From positions 126,501 through 190,500 of the forward strand of contig OY987244.1 in NCBI GenBank assembly GCA_963920765.1: a stretch of 64,000 nt of DNA. Reading direction: 5' to 3'. The position numbers and the translations under genes were made by a program. The notes beneath the pieces were generated by a model. That model searched no databases, was not told the origin of the DNA, and worked only from the letters and a program-made list of their open reading frames with translations. Position 1 is the first letter of the stretch. Each line of letters starts with the position of its first letter. This document shows, one piece after another, positions 47,018-59,105 of this stretch. Source of the stretch: Ulota crispa (taxonomy: Eukaryota > Streptophyta > Bryopsida > Orthotrichales > Orthotrichaceae).

Positions 47018-50000
47018 TCATCGGCCTCTTCTCCTCGCAGCGAGAGCGTCGCTGCCTCCCCCTAGCTCGGCCCACGCGGCTAAAACGTCTTCGCCGGCGC
47101 TGGTCATACTAGACATGCTTGTGATGCGTCCTACCGTCTTGCCACCTGAAGTGTCAATCCTGTTGGGGACTTTGCTGACTCTCTTAGCGGTAGTGGCGAT
47201 GTATGGTGCGTTGGCATAACTTGGGCTTCTTGAAACTTCTGCCATGTGTCTGTCTGACGTTGGACTGGAGAAAGATTGTGAGAGCGGCGAGGCAACGCTG
47301 GTTGAGATCGGCGGTGGCCTGTAACGGCCTGAGGGTAGTTCTGTGGGCGCGGTATCTGTGACAGGATCCATTCGAGAACGACTCTGGAACTGCGGTGATG
47401 GTTGAGGTGTCGGCTGATGTTGAAATTTGGATGTGGGCTGGAGCAATGGCTGCTCAGATTGCACTGAGGGACTTCTTGGTGCCCTTGACTCTCGGGGTTC
47501 CGGAGCGAGTAATACAGGTACTTGCTGCTTCTGAGTCCGTGGCGTTCGCCGATCGTCGTCCAGCATCGGTAGAACCAGCAGGCTTGCTCCATCCTCTTCT
47601 CCTTCAGACTGTTCATCAGAATCGATCTGTGGTAGAGCAGTCAGGCCTGAATTTGCAGTGTCTTTGCTCTGCAAGAAAGCTCGCACTTTATCGTGATGCT
47701 CATCATATTCTAAATCTGACTCTTCTGGTACGTCGTCATCCTCGTCGTCCTCATCAACCAGTGGCGAACTAATTCGCACCTTTTCGCGGCCCATACCGGC
47801 CAATCTCGCCATGGGTGAAGGTGCGTCTTCATCCTCAGTCGCTGTCATCGTGTCGGTCTCTATTTCCGTTCCCGATGGTGGGCGGCCGTGGAAAATGGCG
47901 TCCGCCAGCGATGGCTTCATCATAAGGAATCTCTCCATTCGGGCCATTTTCGCTACATATCGCCCTTGCTGAGGCTCGTCCCTCGGCTCGTCTTGTGGCT
48001 CGGCCTCAAATTCAGCGTTTGGAGAAAGAGGCGGATCTTCTTGAGGCTGATCCATGGCTAGATATCTGTCGATGTTGAACCCCTTCGCGGCATTTGGGAG
48101 CCGCTGGAACACGCTGTATCGATTCTGTGAAGGCTGTTCTTCTGGTTCGACGTTTCGTGGTATTTCACCTTCTTGATTGGCCGTAGGTGAGATTCGTTCT
48201 CTGTTCACTCTCTCCTCCAGCAATTTACCGACAGAATTATGCGCCGACTGCCGCCTTTTCGACAAGAAATCTTGTTCTTGCTTCAAAGCAAGGCGATAGC
48301 CTTCCTGAAAGCTGTTGTTCTGCATCGCAGCGCGTTTCTTCCTCATGAGCTCAAGCAACATCATCTCCTCTTCTGTCACAGTCATTACATGTGCGGCATC
48401 TGAAGGGTGGCTGCTCGAAGTCTCTCCACCTGCACTTCTCAATCCAAGTCTATCATGTCCGCTCCCGGTCGTTCCTTTGCTCCTTGCCTGCCGTTCTCCA
48501 GAGCCATTCTCTGTGCTCTGCGGTGGCTGTGAAGTGAGGATGTTGGCTTCTGGCGAAGAGGCAAAATCCTCGACCACCATAGGCGCTGCAGTACTGTCCC
48601 GAAGCCTTATAGGAATACTGCCAGATGTCGAGATTGTGCTATCCTTCGTCCGCAACCCAGTACCCTGAGCGAAAACGTGGTAATTGTCCACATTTCGAGG
48701 CACAGGAGATGGCAAGTTGGCGGCTAGTGTCGTTCCGTCCTCCACGGCATACCGGCTGTCACGGACAGGGGACAAGATCTCCCTCTCATCTTCAGATTCG
48801 GACGAGAGCGACAGCACGCTCTGCGAATCGAGTCTAGAATGAACAAAACGACTTTCATTACTACGCTTCTGGGCTCCGGCACCAGAAGAGTCCTCTGTCA
48901 CAGTCGAGCTCTCGCTGCCCCTGCTTTGCATTCGGCGCCTCATGACTGCCTTCGCGGGGTCCACATGATATGTTTTCTCTTGCGCAGGTCGACTGGGTGA
49001 ATAGACGCCATTCGTTATATTTCGCTCGGGAGCGGTCAAGCCATAGGGACTGAAGTCTGACGGTATAGCTTCAACATACGGCCGTGGATCGTTTGCCGGC
49101 AACTCCACCGGCTCAGTCTCATCCTCATCCGAAGATATGTCAAACCCATCGAACCAATTTTTGATGCCCTGAGGTGGTTTCCGTGATCTCGTCTTCGCAT
49201 GGTCATAGACGTCAGGTTCAAATATCTTCACACGCGGTGTAGTTCCAGAGTCCACTGAGGGTGCCTGTGGGCTCTTGCGCGTCTGAAAACGGCCATCCGG
49301 CCCTTCCCGCCTAATATCTGCGCGTATAGTCTCTCGCGGAAAGCATTCAGTCGAGTCCGTCACGGCAGATGGCAGATTAGCGTACTGTGCGGGCGACAGT
49401 AGCCGTCCTTGCGAAGCGGAAGCATGTGGTCGTGGGAAGAGAGAGGTAAGATCGAGCTTCCTGGGTTTCTTCGAGTTGTCGCCACCACTGATCTCAGGGG
49501 GTGTTGTCGCATAGCTGTTTTGCTGGGCATTGGAAGCTGTTTTCGATGAAAGCCTCGGAGGTATCTGGTTGCTGGCCATTTCATGTACCTTTGGTGACCC
49601 TTTTCGCAGACCCATGTCTCTAACCGCGGAAGCAGATGTCTGCTGGGAGACATATAGTGGCTGCTTGGAAGAGTCGTAGTACTCTCTGTTCATAGACTCG
49701 CTCGACTGCTGTGGTTTCGGAGAGGGTTGGTCTGTTCGGACGCGAGGCGAATATCCGCTTCGAGAGTAGTGTGGATGCGCACCAGACATGGTCGGAGTAG
49801 GGTTTGCATCGCCGCCCGATCTACTCGAAGTCCCACCAGTCGACCAGGACGGCATGGCCGTAAGACCACTTGGGAGTGGGATTTGAGGCGCCTGCTGCGA
49901 CGCAATCCGCGTACCCAGATTCTTCTGTTCTGCCTCCCCCAGCTGCACCGAGTTGTCCCGCTTCTTCTCTTTACTGTTGCTAATGTTCACTTGCACCCTC

Positions 50001-50113
50001 GTGCCAAGCAGCTTTTGAGCCTTACGCGGGAGTTCCGCGCCCCCGAATGGCACATCGTAGGCGGGTTCATTCGTTGAGGTTTCTTTGACCGTCGGCCGTG
50101 GACGCAGGCGCAT
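47018..50113 (-). CDS. Fungal hypothetical protein, 1,031 residues, mostly disordered
   Basis: A single uninterrupted frame from ATG at 50113. The N-terminus MRLRPRPTVKETSTNEPAYD leads into PFGGAELPRKAQKLLGTRVQ, which looks conserved. Most of residues 60-570 is Ser/Pro/Gln-rich and of low complexity. Around 570-625 a compact segment contains EEEMMLLELMRKKRAAMQNN and FQEGYRLALKQEQDFLSKRR, which is probably helical. An acidic run (DEDDEDDDVPEESD) sits at ~780-800, and a Pro/Gln/Ser-rich tail follows. I do not recognise the family. The two conserved-looking segments suggest a scaffold or regulatory protein, but that is inference. Confidence 0.7.
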   Translation of the reverse strand: MRLRPRPTVKETSTNEPAYDVPFGGAELPRKAQKLLGTRVQVNISNSKEKKRDNSVQLGEAEQKNLGTRIASQQAPQIPLPSGLTAMPSWSTGGTSSRSGGDANPTPTMSGAHPHYSRSGYSPRVRTDQPSPKPQQSSESMNREYYDSSKQPLYVSQQTSASAVRDMGLRKGSPKVHEMASNQIPPRLSSKTASNAQQNSYATTPPEISGGDNSKKPRKLDLTSLFPRPHASASQGRLLSPAQYANLPSAVTDSTECFPRETIRADIRREGPDGRFQTRKSPQAPSVDSGTTPRVKIFEPDVYDHAKTRSRKPPQGIKNWFDGFDISSDEDETEPVELPANDPRPYVEAIPSDFSPYGLTAPERNITNGVYSPSRPAQEKTYHVDPAKAVMRRRMQSRGSESSTVTEDSSGAGAQKRSNESRFVHSRLDSQSVLSLSSESEDEREILSPVRDSRYAVEDGTTLAANLPSPVPRNVDNYHVFAQGTGLRTKDSTISTSGSIPIRLRDSTAAPMVVEDFASSPEANILTSQPPQSTENGSGERQARSKGTTGSGHDRLGLRSAGGETSSSHPSDAAHVMTVTEEEMMLLELMRKKRAAMQNNSFQEGYRLALKQEQDFLSKRRQSAHNSVGKLLEERVNRERISPTANQEGEIPRNVEPEEQPSQNRYSVFQRLPNAAKGFNIDRYLAMDQPQEDPPLSPNAEFEAEPQDEPRDEPQQGRYVAKMARMERFLMMKPSLADAIFHGRPPSGTEIETDTMTATEDEDAPSPMARLAGMGREKVRISSPLVDEDDEDDDVPEESDLEYDEHHDKVRAFLQSKDTANSGLTALPQIDSDEQSEGEEDGASLLVLPMLDDDRRTPRTQKQQVPVLLAPEPRESRAPRSPSVQSEQPLLQPTSKFQHQPTPQPSPQFQSRSRMDPVTDTAPTELPSGRYRPPPISTSVASPLSQSFSSPTSDRHMAEVSRSPSYANAPYIATTAKRVSKVPNRIDTSGGKTVGRITSMSSMTSAGEDVLAAWAELGGGSDALAARRRGR

Positions 50114-50938
50114 CTTAGCCGGCTAGCATGCGCCTCCTAAACGTATATACAGTGCGCGATGCTCTTCGGTGGATATTAACAAACCAAGGAATCGTAGGTT
50201 GTGGTACACTTGAGCCGCATTAGTCCAGCAGTGGTTAATCCCCTGGCGTGTATCTCTTACATGCATTGCATGCTAATCCCGGCGCTGTGGGCCTTGGTTG
50301 TCGTTCTCCCACTTATCGTACAAATACAGCCTGCAGAAGGACCCAAACGGCAGTTCGACGGATCTGAGAGATGGCGCTCACATGCAGGGAAGATGAATCG
50401 CGGATGTTAAAAGGAATATGCTTGCGAAAGGGTCCGTTAAGACAAAGCCAGAGAGATGAGAAGTTAGGCCCGATTGCTTTGCTACCTTAGATACACTTAA
50501 ACAAGGAGCCAGCGGTGCGTTGCAATGCGGGATAAAGCAAGTTCATTTTGTAGCGTGGACGATGTTTAAGCTCACGAATAGGATCTCAGGTCATGTGGTC
50601 TCAGATCGAACCACGGCTTCAGCGCCTCTCGTCGAAGGAACATCCACAGCTCGGAAAAGAGTTAGACCACTCCGTTTTCCCGCCGCAGGTGGACGGCGTA
50701 GGCAAAGATAGAATCTTCATCTCCCGCGCCGTTGGTCGGCATAAGATCTCTTCCCGACTCCTCATGATAGATCCTGCTTGCCACGTGTTAACATGTGTTC
50801 GTTGTTTTCACATCACGTTCCTATCGTTCCTGGAAGATCTTCCTCGCTCACTGCTGACTTCGGTAGATCAAATTGGCGCGCAAGTAGACTTTCGGTACAG
50901 CTGACTCGTCGTTGCTATTGGATCGAAGTAAGCGGCGT
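50114..50938. other. Fungal-like DNA up to the gap, no supported gene
   Basis: Short overlapping frames at 50520-50904 lack domain features. Composition stays fungal-like to the edge of the N run, so the plant/fungus boundary on this side lies inside the gap or at its right edge. Confidence 0.45.
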
Positions 50939-51138
50939 NNNNNNNNNNNNNNNNNNNNNNNNNNNNNNNNNNNNNNNNNNNNNNNNNNNNNNNNNNNNNN
51001 NNNNNNNNNNNNNNNNNNNNNNNNNNNNNNNNNNNNNNNNNNNNNNNNNNNNNNNNNNNNNNNNNNNNNNNNNNNNNNNNNNNNNNNNNNNNNNNNNNNN
51101 NNNNNNNNNNNNNNNNNNNNNNNNNNNNNNNNNNNNNN
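50939..51138. other. Assembly gap of 200 N
   Basis: A run of exactly 200 N, which suggests a placeholder rather than a measured distance. Fungal-like sequence precedes it and a plant transposon follows. Confidence 0.99.
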
Positions 51139-51968
51139 CCATGCAAGTAAGTTGCGCCTTTCACATTTTCTTTATTTAACAAATTGCACCTTTTACGTTT
51201 TCTATTGTTGCACCTTTTACATTTTCTTTAGTTAATAAAAACAAATAGCTCCATGATTTATGTTGAATAATTTGTTTATTGCAAGGACATTTTTGTTGCT
51301 GCCACTGGTACAACGGGTACATAAACTAGTCTATATCTATAAAGAATCCCATGGGCTATTTTGGATTAAAAGTAAATTAAAGCAAAGTAAAGGTAGAGTT
51401 TGACAAATCACTAGAAGTTTCACCACTCATTGCAAGGAGGATGTCCACTTGGGGTATCACTTCTTGGACACATTAATTAGATTATTTTTGTTTAAAACAT
51501 CCTAAGTTTTTTTAAGTTGTTCATTTTGATCAAGTAAAAATATCCTAAAATGGGAGAGAATAAGTCATTTGGCTCAATGTAATCAAGATGTACATGTCTA
51601 AAGAATTTTGTTAAAAACTTTAAGTTTTCTGGATCCATTTGTGGGTGTCAAAAAAAATTCCCAAATGTGCAGATTTACAAGCATTAGAGTGCACAATTCA
51701 TTAAGTTTTTATTGAAAAATTACATTATTTTGTACTCTACACAATCAAATGTAGGTCATATTCAAAAGTGGTATCAAAATAAATTTGTTTGATATTCCAA
51801 ATGCTTGATTTTGGGAAGTTTTGGTAAGTAAGACAGAACTTACTTTTTCAACTAGAAAATGAAATAAAATTACTTAAAATTTTTTGATTGTTATCAAAAA
51901 AAAATTCTTGATATGCCATAATTGTAGAAAACTAAAATTACATTTGGTGAAGTCTTACTTTATTCTAA

Positions 51969-53246
51969 TTAACCCCTTAAGGACCTAGCACAATTTTTCT
52001 CTAAAAATACTAAAAATTGCAATTTCTAGTGTTTTGATTCCAAAAGCAACTTTTTTCAAAAAATCTCAAATTCAGCCATAAAGACCTTGTAGAAAACTTA
52101 TTCAAGAACATACCTTGAAAATTTTGTGAAGTTTGACTCTACGGATTGAGAGATATGATCATCTAAAGTTAGTACATAAAGTTTTTTTACCTCTGCCCAA
52201 AAATTTCAGATGCCTTTGACCACATGTGGCAAACAATTTTTGCATTAAGGGTGCTAAAGAGTTTTTTCTAGCATACTCTAAATCATATTAGGCACATTTC
52301 CTCAAGTTTTCATGACCAATAAAGACATGGAACATTCCTTTCTTGGCCTTGCATTGCAAACATATGCTTGAAATTCACACTACATTGGAAATTTTGGCAA
52401 ACCAAACTTCCAAAAGATAATTTTGAAATAGGAAAATCCGAATGGTAGATTGAAAGACTTTACCTTCAATGACAACCACACAAAAAAAAAAGTAAAAAAA
52501 CCCAAATCTCTAAAAGTTATTGTATATCAAATATTACTAGAATTATAAAATACATAAATGCCTTAAGCACACACAAGTAAAGGGGCCCATTATGTTCTCA
52601 TTGTGTTCCCAATATGTTCCCAAAATTGGGAACTCACTCTTCACTAAAAAAAAACTTCCTTTTTATTTTAAAATTTTCAATTTTTGGAAGCCCACATGCA
52701 ATACTAATAACTCATTATAAAAATAGTTAAAAACAGATTCTTCAAACATATTAAAAAAAAAAAAAAAAAAAAAAAAACCCAAGAGGCCAACCCCCAAGGC
52801 CAGCTTTGCAAGGCCAGCTCCAAGGGCCAGTTTTCTGGGGCCAACCTTGCAAAGCCGGCCCTCCCCCACGGTTTTATTTTTTTATTTTTATTTTTATTTT
52901 TTGTCATATTCATTTTTTAAATTCTAACTTTGGTCCCTCTAAAGTGGCACCCATTGTACAACCCCCTGCCCCTTTTCTTGGCAAAGTTGCCCACTTTGCT
53001 TGCCCCTCTCAAAAGTCAAAGAATTTTGGTATGCCCAAGCTGCCCTTAAACTAAAATTCCCATGTTTATCCTTGTAATTTCTAAATCGTAAATCGGAATA
53101 CAATAAAGTTTGTTCTCCCACATAGCCCTTGTAAAACTCTACATCACGTAAAAAAATTATAGGATTTGGTGAAAAACTGTAGTAGCTTGACCCTACCCAA
53201 AACCCCATTTGTCCCTCGTAAGGACAAGTGGTCCTTTAGGGATTAA
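51969..53246. mobile_element. TTAA-flanked element, direct copy of 39336-40613
   Basis: Same termini and interior as the left copy. Confidence 0.65.
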
Positions 53247-53444
53247 AAACTAGATGTGTTTGACACACCAACACATAGTGAAATTGTAGGTAAGACAGCT
53301 TTTTTGGGTACCCCAACCAGACTGTCACCGTGCAAGTTATACCACAACACTTTATTTTATCCCCATACAACACTATCTTTTATTTGCTTCACCAGAAGTT
53401 AACAACAAGTCATTGGCAGTTGCACAACAACTTTCTCTCAACTT

Positions 53445-53703
53445 AAGGGGGCACAGGTATAGGGGTACGGGGATAGGAGGCATGAGGATAGGGGCACAGG
53501 GATAAGGAGCATGAGGATAGGGGCACAGGGATAAGGGGCATGAGGATAGGGGCACAAGGCATAAGGGGCACATGGATAGGGGGTACAAGAATAGGGGGCA
53601 TAAAGATGGGGGCTATGGAGATAGGGGGCACAAGAATAGGGAGGCACAAGAATAGTGGGCACATAGATAGGAGGCATGAGGATAGGAGGGTATGGGGATA
53701 ACA
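53445..53703. repeat. 15-base G-rich minisatellite in H3, right copy
   Basis: Identical to 40812-41070 wherever compared. Confidence 0.85.
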
Positions 53704-53776
53704 TTGCTATTGCATGATTTTTTTATTGCAAAGATATTTTTGAAGCCTCCGTTGGTACCACGGGAACGTAAACAAG

Positions 53777-54005
53777 TATATATATAAAAGAAAATTAGGC
53801 AATTACACTCGACTGTTTTGTAGGAGAGGAGGACAATTGCACAAAGTCCATTATTAGTTTCACTCAAAAATAGAGTAGAGTACAAGTTAAAAGTAAATTT
53901 TAAGGGATATAGCGAGCACGGTTTAGGTTTAATTACTTTAGTAATACTTTGCTTTAATTTACTTTTAATCCAAAACAGCCCATGGGATTCTTTTATAGAT
54001 ATAGA
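53777..54005 (-). mobile_element. 5' fragment of a related Helitron-like element in inverse orientation
   Basis: Read on the minus strand from 54005 it starts TCTATATCTATAAAAGAATC. It follows H3 for ~60 bases, with G replacing A at the base mirrored by 38725, then departs into TATTACTAAAGTAATTAAAC. The plus-strand edge at 53777 reads TATATATATAAAAGAAAATT, again like a Helitron 5' end. The stretch is a meeting point of element fragments and marks the end of the inverted arm. Confidence 0.45.
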
Positions 54006-54273
54006 CTAGTTTATGTACCCGTTGTACCAGTGGCAGCAACAAAAATGTCCTTGCAATAAACAAATTATTCAACATAAATCATGGAGCTATTTGTTTTTAT
54101 TAACTAAAGAAAATGTAAAAGGTGCAACAATAGAAAACGTAAAAGGTGCAATTTGTTAAATAAAGAAAATGTGAAAGGCGCAACTTACTTGCATGGAATG
54201 CAACTCATAGTTGCACTCAAACTCTTTACTTTTCATCCAAAATGGGGTCTTGGGATTCTTTTATAGATATAGA
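54006..54273 (-). mobile_element. Helitron-like element H2, inverted copy
   Basis: Mirror of 38428-38695 with the same termini. Confidence 0.55.
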
Positions 54274-55648
54274 TAGATGAATTGTTGCCAATTTTGGAGA
54301 AAAGATTAATTTTAGGTTTTTTTGTTCTAAAATTATGTGACGTATAAACAAGGACAACAGTTGATAAAATTAAAGCCAAAAAAATACCAATGATATGCAT
54401 TGCACTTGTCATTTGATTTAGCCTATGAAGCTCTATGGTACCCATGTTAATTGCATCATTTTATGTGATTTTGTAGTACCTATTTTTTTAATACTTGGTC
54501 TTTTTTAGATGAAAAATATATTTGGTTTTGAATAAAATGTATTTCCTCTCTTCCATTAAAGCTCCAAATTAGGCATAGTTCTTGTCCCATTAAAAAGCTC
54601 TCTTTTGTTAATTTCAATTGTTGAGAAAGCGTTTGTCATGTTCAATGATCTCATGGGGGCAAGTTAAGAAATTAGAGAGCATTCCTCTCCTAACAAGCTT
54701 GGCCTTGCCCATATGAGGCACCATTGTTGCTACTAATTTTTAAATTATCAATAATGGGGAGCTAGCAACATGTACAAATATGGTACTTTTTGCATGGAAT
54801 TTGGGTGCCCAAACGGCAACATCAGAGCTGGAGATTTTGCATACATTTGGTAGATGGTATATTGATTCTAGAATGCATGTGTCATTAGTACAAAGACTAA
54901 AATAATGAGGAACTGGTAGCATTTACAAACTATGTACAAATATGATATTTTTAGCATGAAATCTAGTTGCTCAACATGCGGCTTTTAACATGGAGAATTT
55001 GCGTACACTTGGCAGATGAATTACTTATTTTGGATTGTATGTGTCAGTAGAAAAAATATAAAAAATACAGTGAATTCCTCATGGAGAAGTTTGTTGGAGC
55101 TTTTTATAATGGGATGGAGGGAGTAAACAATGACATGAATCTCTAAAACAATAGGCACGATAATTATTGAAAACTGTTCATTCCAATGTAGTTCTACTTA
55201 AATCATGGATACAAATAACAAATACCTCGTACAAGCCAAAATTTATTGAGTTACCTTTTGGTTTACTTTAACAAATTTTCTAAAAGTGAAGACATTAAAT
55301 TGAAGCAATTCAAGGTCTTTAAAATATAACTAAGAATAAAATTCAAAACCTTTTAAAGTTATTAGGGACATATAATCCAAAAGAACGTCACCAAAGATTT
55401 TGAGACGTTTCTTATAATGAACATGATCACGATATTCATAAAAAAATAAAAAAATAAAAAATAAAATAAATAAAATAAAAATAAAAGGGAATAAATGACA
55501 TTTTGGGACTTTTGGATTTTACTTTTTTTAAAGATTATTCATTGGATACTCTTTAGAAAACATAAAATTCAAAAGTCCCAAAATGTCACTTTTTCCCTTT
55601 TTAATGAATATTGAGTTCATGGAATTTCAAGGAGAATTCACTTTTCAG

Positions 55649-56048
55649 TAAGGTAGGTGCACCCATAAGCGTGGAAATAAGAGTTTTGGAGTAGGTAAAG
55701 CAATTGACTAACTTTGAAAAGAATATTATAAGTTAGGAAATGGAAACCAAAAATATTGGCATCAATTTCAGGGTTCCAATTGCAAGCATTTGTTCACAAA
55801 GATTTTTCAAAGTCCAAAATCATTGAAATTGTAAGAACCATGTGTAAGAGATGCTAAAAACAAGGCTTGTTGGTTCTTAAATAGTGAGATGGGTCCTCAA
55901 AACCGTCATGCAAGTCACCCACAACCATCACTTTGTCACCCATAACTATCACTTAAGTACCCATAACCATATGATTTATATTTGTTAGTCCTTGACAATG
56001 TCAACTAACACCCATGGGGACATGACGGGGATGGATGCGCCTACCTTA
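55649..56048. mobile_element. AGGTAGG-family MITE, mirror of copy D
   Basis: Identical in the positions compared to 36653-37052 in reverse complement. Confidence 0.68.
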
Positions 56049-56098
56049 CGTGTAGAAATTTGATATCATTAATTTTATTGAAGAGGAATGAAAGTAGG

Positions 56099-56405
56099 TA
56101 AGGTAGGAGCACCCATAAGCCTCAAACTAAGGGTTTTCAACATGATGAGTATCAATAAGCAGCTAGCAAATTATAGGATCCTATTAGGACCAAAAAAAAT
56201 TGAGTTTGCACTTTCAAATGTATTATTTAGATACTATGAGAATAAGTTGTGAATTTTTAAAGAGCAAATTGCCATTGCACCCACAACCACTTTCAAGATC
56301 TCATGCTCACATGTTGTACATCCTTGTAATTACATCTATTCATCTCCACAAATTTTCCAAGATTTCAGAGGTGACTGTTATGTGAACAGTAACGCTTATG
56401 AGTGT
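56099..56405. mobile_element. AGGTAGG-family MITE, mirror of copy C
   Basis: Reverse complement of 36296-36602. Confidence 0.72.
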
Positions 56406-57729
56406 TACTACCTTAAGAGCCATTATAGGCTACAAATCTGCATGCAGAAGTTTCGACAGAGGCTATAGCTACTTGTTATTTATGAAGCAATATTTTTACC
56501 GCAGCAATGCAAATATTTACACCACGGAAAATGTGGCATTGATCCAATCCTTCCTATATTCTCTTTCAAATTCTTGGATATGAAAGATTTTCTAAAGTTT
56601 TTAAAGAAAGGAAAGCAAAGCTAGACAGGTAGACCAAGAAATGTATTTCCATTGTATATAGCAGCCTTAAAATTCCTAGCAAATTTTTGCGTAAATCTTA
56701 CCTCACTTTAGGATTGGCTTGGATTGGCTACCGTTACACCAGATAAATCATGTGAAGGATGGATGAAATTGCCAGGTCCCTCCCAAGCAAACTCAACGTT
56801 AGCCAAAATTTGGATGAAAGCTAATTAGTATATTTTATGGATGACGTGGACAAGTCATTGATTTTATCCATTTTTGTCCAAATTTCTCTTCCCTTCCGTG
56901 CTTGCATAGTTGGATGCATGTTGCGCAACCAATGAAAAAACAAAATTTAAAAGCCGGTATATAGTATTCAGCCCAAAGATTATGAGTTATTGGATCCAAC
57001 ATAAAGCAAACTTTTGTGAGTAAATATGTGATTTTTATAGAAGTTATGACGAAAAGGATACACTTAAGTAACTTTCAAGGAATTTTCTGTGCTTTGATTT
57101 ATTTTCCAATAAGGGCACCCAAGCCAATGATGTACTGAGCAGCCACCCCTAAACATGAAGGAGGATGTTTTTCGTCCTTTCAGTCTGAAAAAAGTTTCTG
57201 TAGTCCAGATAGAAATTGTTTTTCATCTGAATTTTTTCCAGAAGTGATCATAAACGCATAGTGCATCATGGAAGGTAAAAAAAGTATTCATCAAATACAT
57301 CCATATTTTTAAATACCCCAAGTTGTGAGAAAATTCAGAATCACGGTGTTAGGTCCCAAGCTGTCCTTATTGCAATTTTCATGGGATCAACAAGCACTTT
57401 TGACTTTTGCAACTTTTTGAAGCAATGTTATTGGTGCCCCATGTGCAAAAACATTATTGAAGCTATAGTTGGGCAGATCACGATGACCCAACAGATGCTT
57501 AAGGGTTAACCAAAGAATGTATTTGTATTTTTGAGACAAATATGTATATACACCAGTATTTGTCAATTCACAAACCCAATTCCATGGTTGTCTTCTCAAT
57601 TGAATGCAAGATTCTTGTGATCACATGTATTCTTCAAGACCGAATTCCAAATTATTAAACAATTTTATTTTGTAAGCCGATAATCACTCTTTGCAACAAA
57701 AATATGGTTACTTAGCCACTAAAGGGTTA

Positions 57730-58498
57730 TTAACCCCTAAGCGTCTTCCTAAGAAAATTCAACATACCTCCAACATGAAATCTTCAACACATTCCTTGAT
57801 TTTTTGGAAAGTTGAACAAGTAATCACATAATCCAAACCGGTTAGTCTATATCCAACTATAAATCAAATGTTTTAAACCAATTTGATTTCAAATCCAAGT
57901 AAATCTGCAAACTCCCCACCGTTGAGAATCTCATGTTTTCCAATATGTGCAACAATTCAAAATACGGATTCTGGACTTTCATGTAATATTTTCTCAAAAA
58001 AAAGATTTACCTAATGGCTGATCCCATGAGATTGTATCTTGCTATACTTGATGGAACAAAAAACTCCACAAATGGAAAAAAACTCCAAAAGATATGGTCA
58101 CTCAAAGTAGCTAGATTCCACTAGCTCCTTACTTTAGAGCTATAAAAACCTTGCTCAAATCAAGAAAAAAAAAAGTGACACATCACCAAACTTCTCCCTT
58201 GTATAATACGAGACACAAGAGCACCCATCCCATCTGCTCTCTAAGTAGCTCCCTTTGTTTGCCCAAAGACATTCTTCTCCTAATTGTTGAAAAAATAGAA
58301 TATTTTCCATATTCCGTGTAGAATCTAGAGCAAAAGAGGCACTTCAAGGAACAACAAGCTGATCAGAAATTTTTCTTGAACTAACAACTCCATTTGGACT
58401 TGAGTGGCACACCAAAATTTGGGCTAAATATACCTCTTTTGTATATTTTCACACCTCCAAGCACCCCCTTTGGCCATATTGGGCTCTTTGGTGGTTAA
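57730..58498. mobile_element. TTAA-flanked element, mirror of 34203-34971
   Basis: Same TTAA-bounded termini. In this orientation it reads in the same direction as the element at 16536-17298. Confidence 0.7.
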
Positions 58499-58575
58499 AA
58501 ACATGCAAGTATACATGCCACACTTTCACTGTAACACAACAAAATTCACTCGTGGTAGTGTGAGGAGTCTAGCAC

Positions 58576-58893
58576 TAAGGTAGGAGCACCCATAAATGTC
58601 AAACTAAGGGTTTTGAACATGAAGACTATTAATAAACAACTAGCTAATTATAGGATCCTATCAGGAATAGAAAAAAATTAGGTTTGCACTTTCAAATGTA
58701 TTATTTGGATATTGTGAGAATAAGTTATGAATTTTTAAAGAGCAAATTGCCATTGCACCCATAACCACTTTCAAGAATTCATGTTCACATGTTGTGCATT
58801 CTTGTCATTACATCTATTCACTTCCACATATTTTCCAAGATTTGAGAAGTGACGGTTATGGGGACACTGACGCTTATGGGTGCTCCTACCTTA
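58576..58893. mobile_element. AGGTAGG-family MITE, mirror of copy B
   Basis: Reverse complement of 33808-34125. Confidence 0.75.
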
Positions 58894-59105
58894 CATCAAC
58901 TCTTGGAAACTCGGAACTTGTGTAACTAGAAGAACCACGTTTGAAATGAGCGGAAAGTTACGGAATTAGTTCACATCAAGTCATTCAACCGACGCACCCT
59001 AACGTGCATGCAGTGTGGAAAAAATTAATTAACTCAAAGAACAAATTTAAAGAACAAATTCACGTGCATAGACTTTCATTCAAATAATACCAACCTAATA
59101 ACACT

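Larger units (their letters stand above)
51139..53721 (+). repeat. Direct copy of 38505-41088
   Basis: It begins at the gap in the middle of H2 and runs through H3. It continues past the point where the left copy is interrupted by fungal DNA. One A is missing relative to the left copy near 51342. Confidence 0.93.
51330..53776 (+). mobile_element. Helitron-like element H3, complete copy
   Basis: It starts TCTATATCTATAAAGAATCC directly after the CTAG of an H2 remnant (51139-51329) and ends CAAG (53773-53776) followed by T. The near-palindrome CCGTTGGTACCACGG lies 13 bases before the end, matching the Helitron 3' hairpin position. The terminal CAAG departs from CTRR, probably by one substitution. 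It contains the nested TTAA element 51969-53246 and minisatellite 53445-53703. No transposase or Rep frame is present. Confidence 0.58.

Noticed and set aside
50520..50904. Small frames next to the N gap
   Set aside because: They are short, overlapping, and without domain or start context. Frames running into the N run are artefacts.
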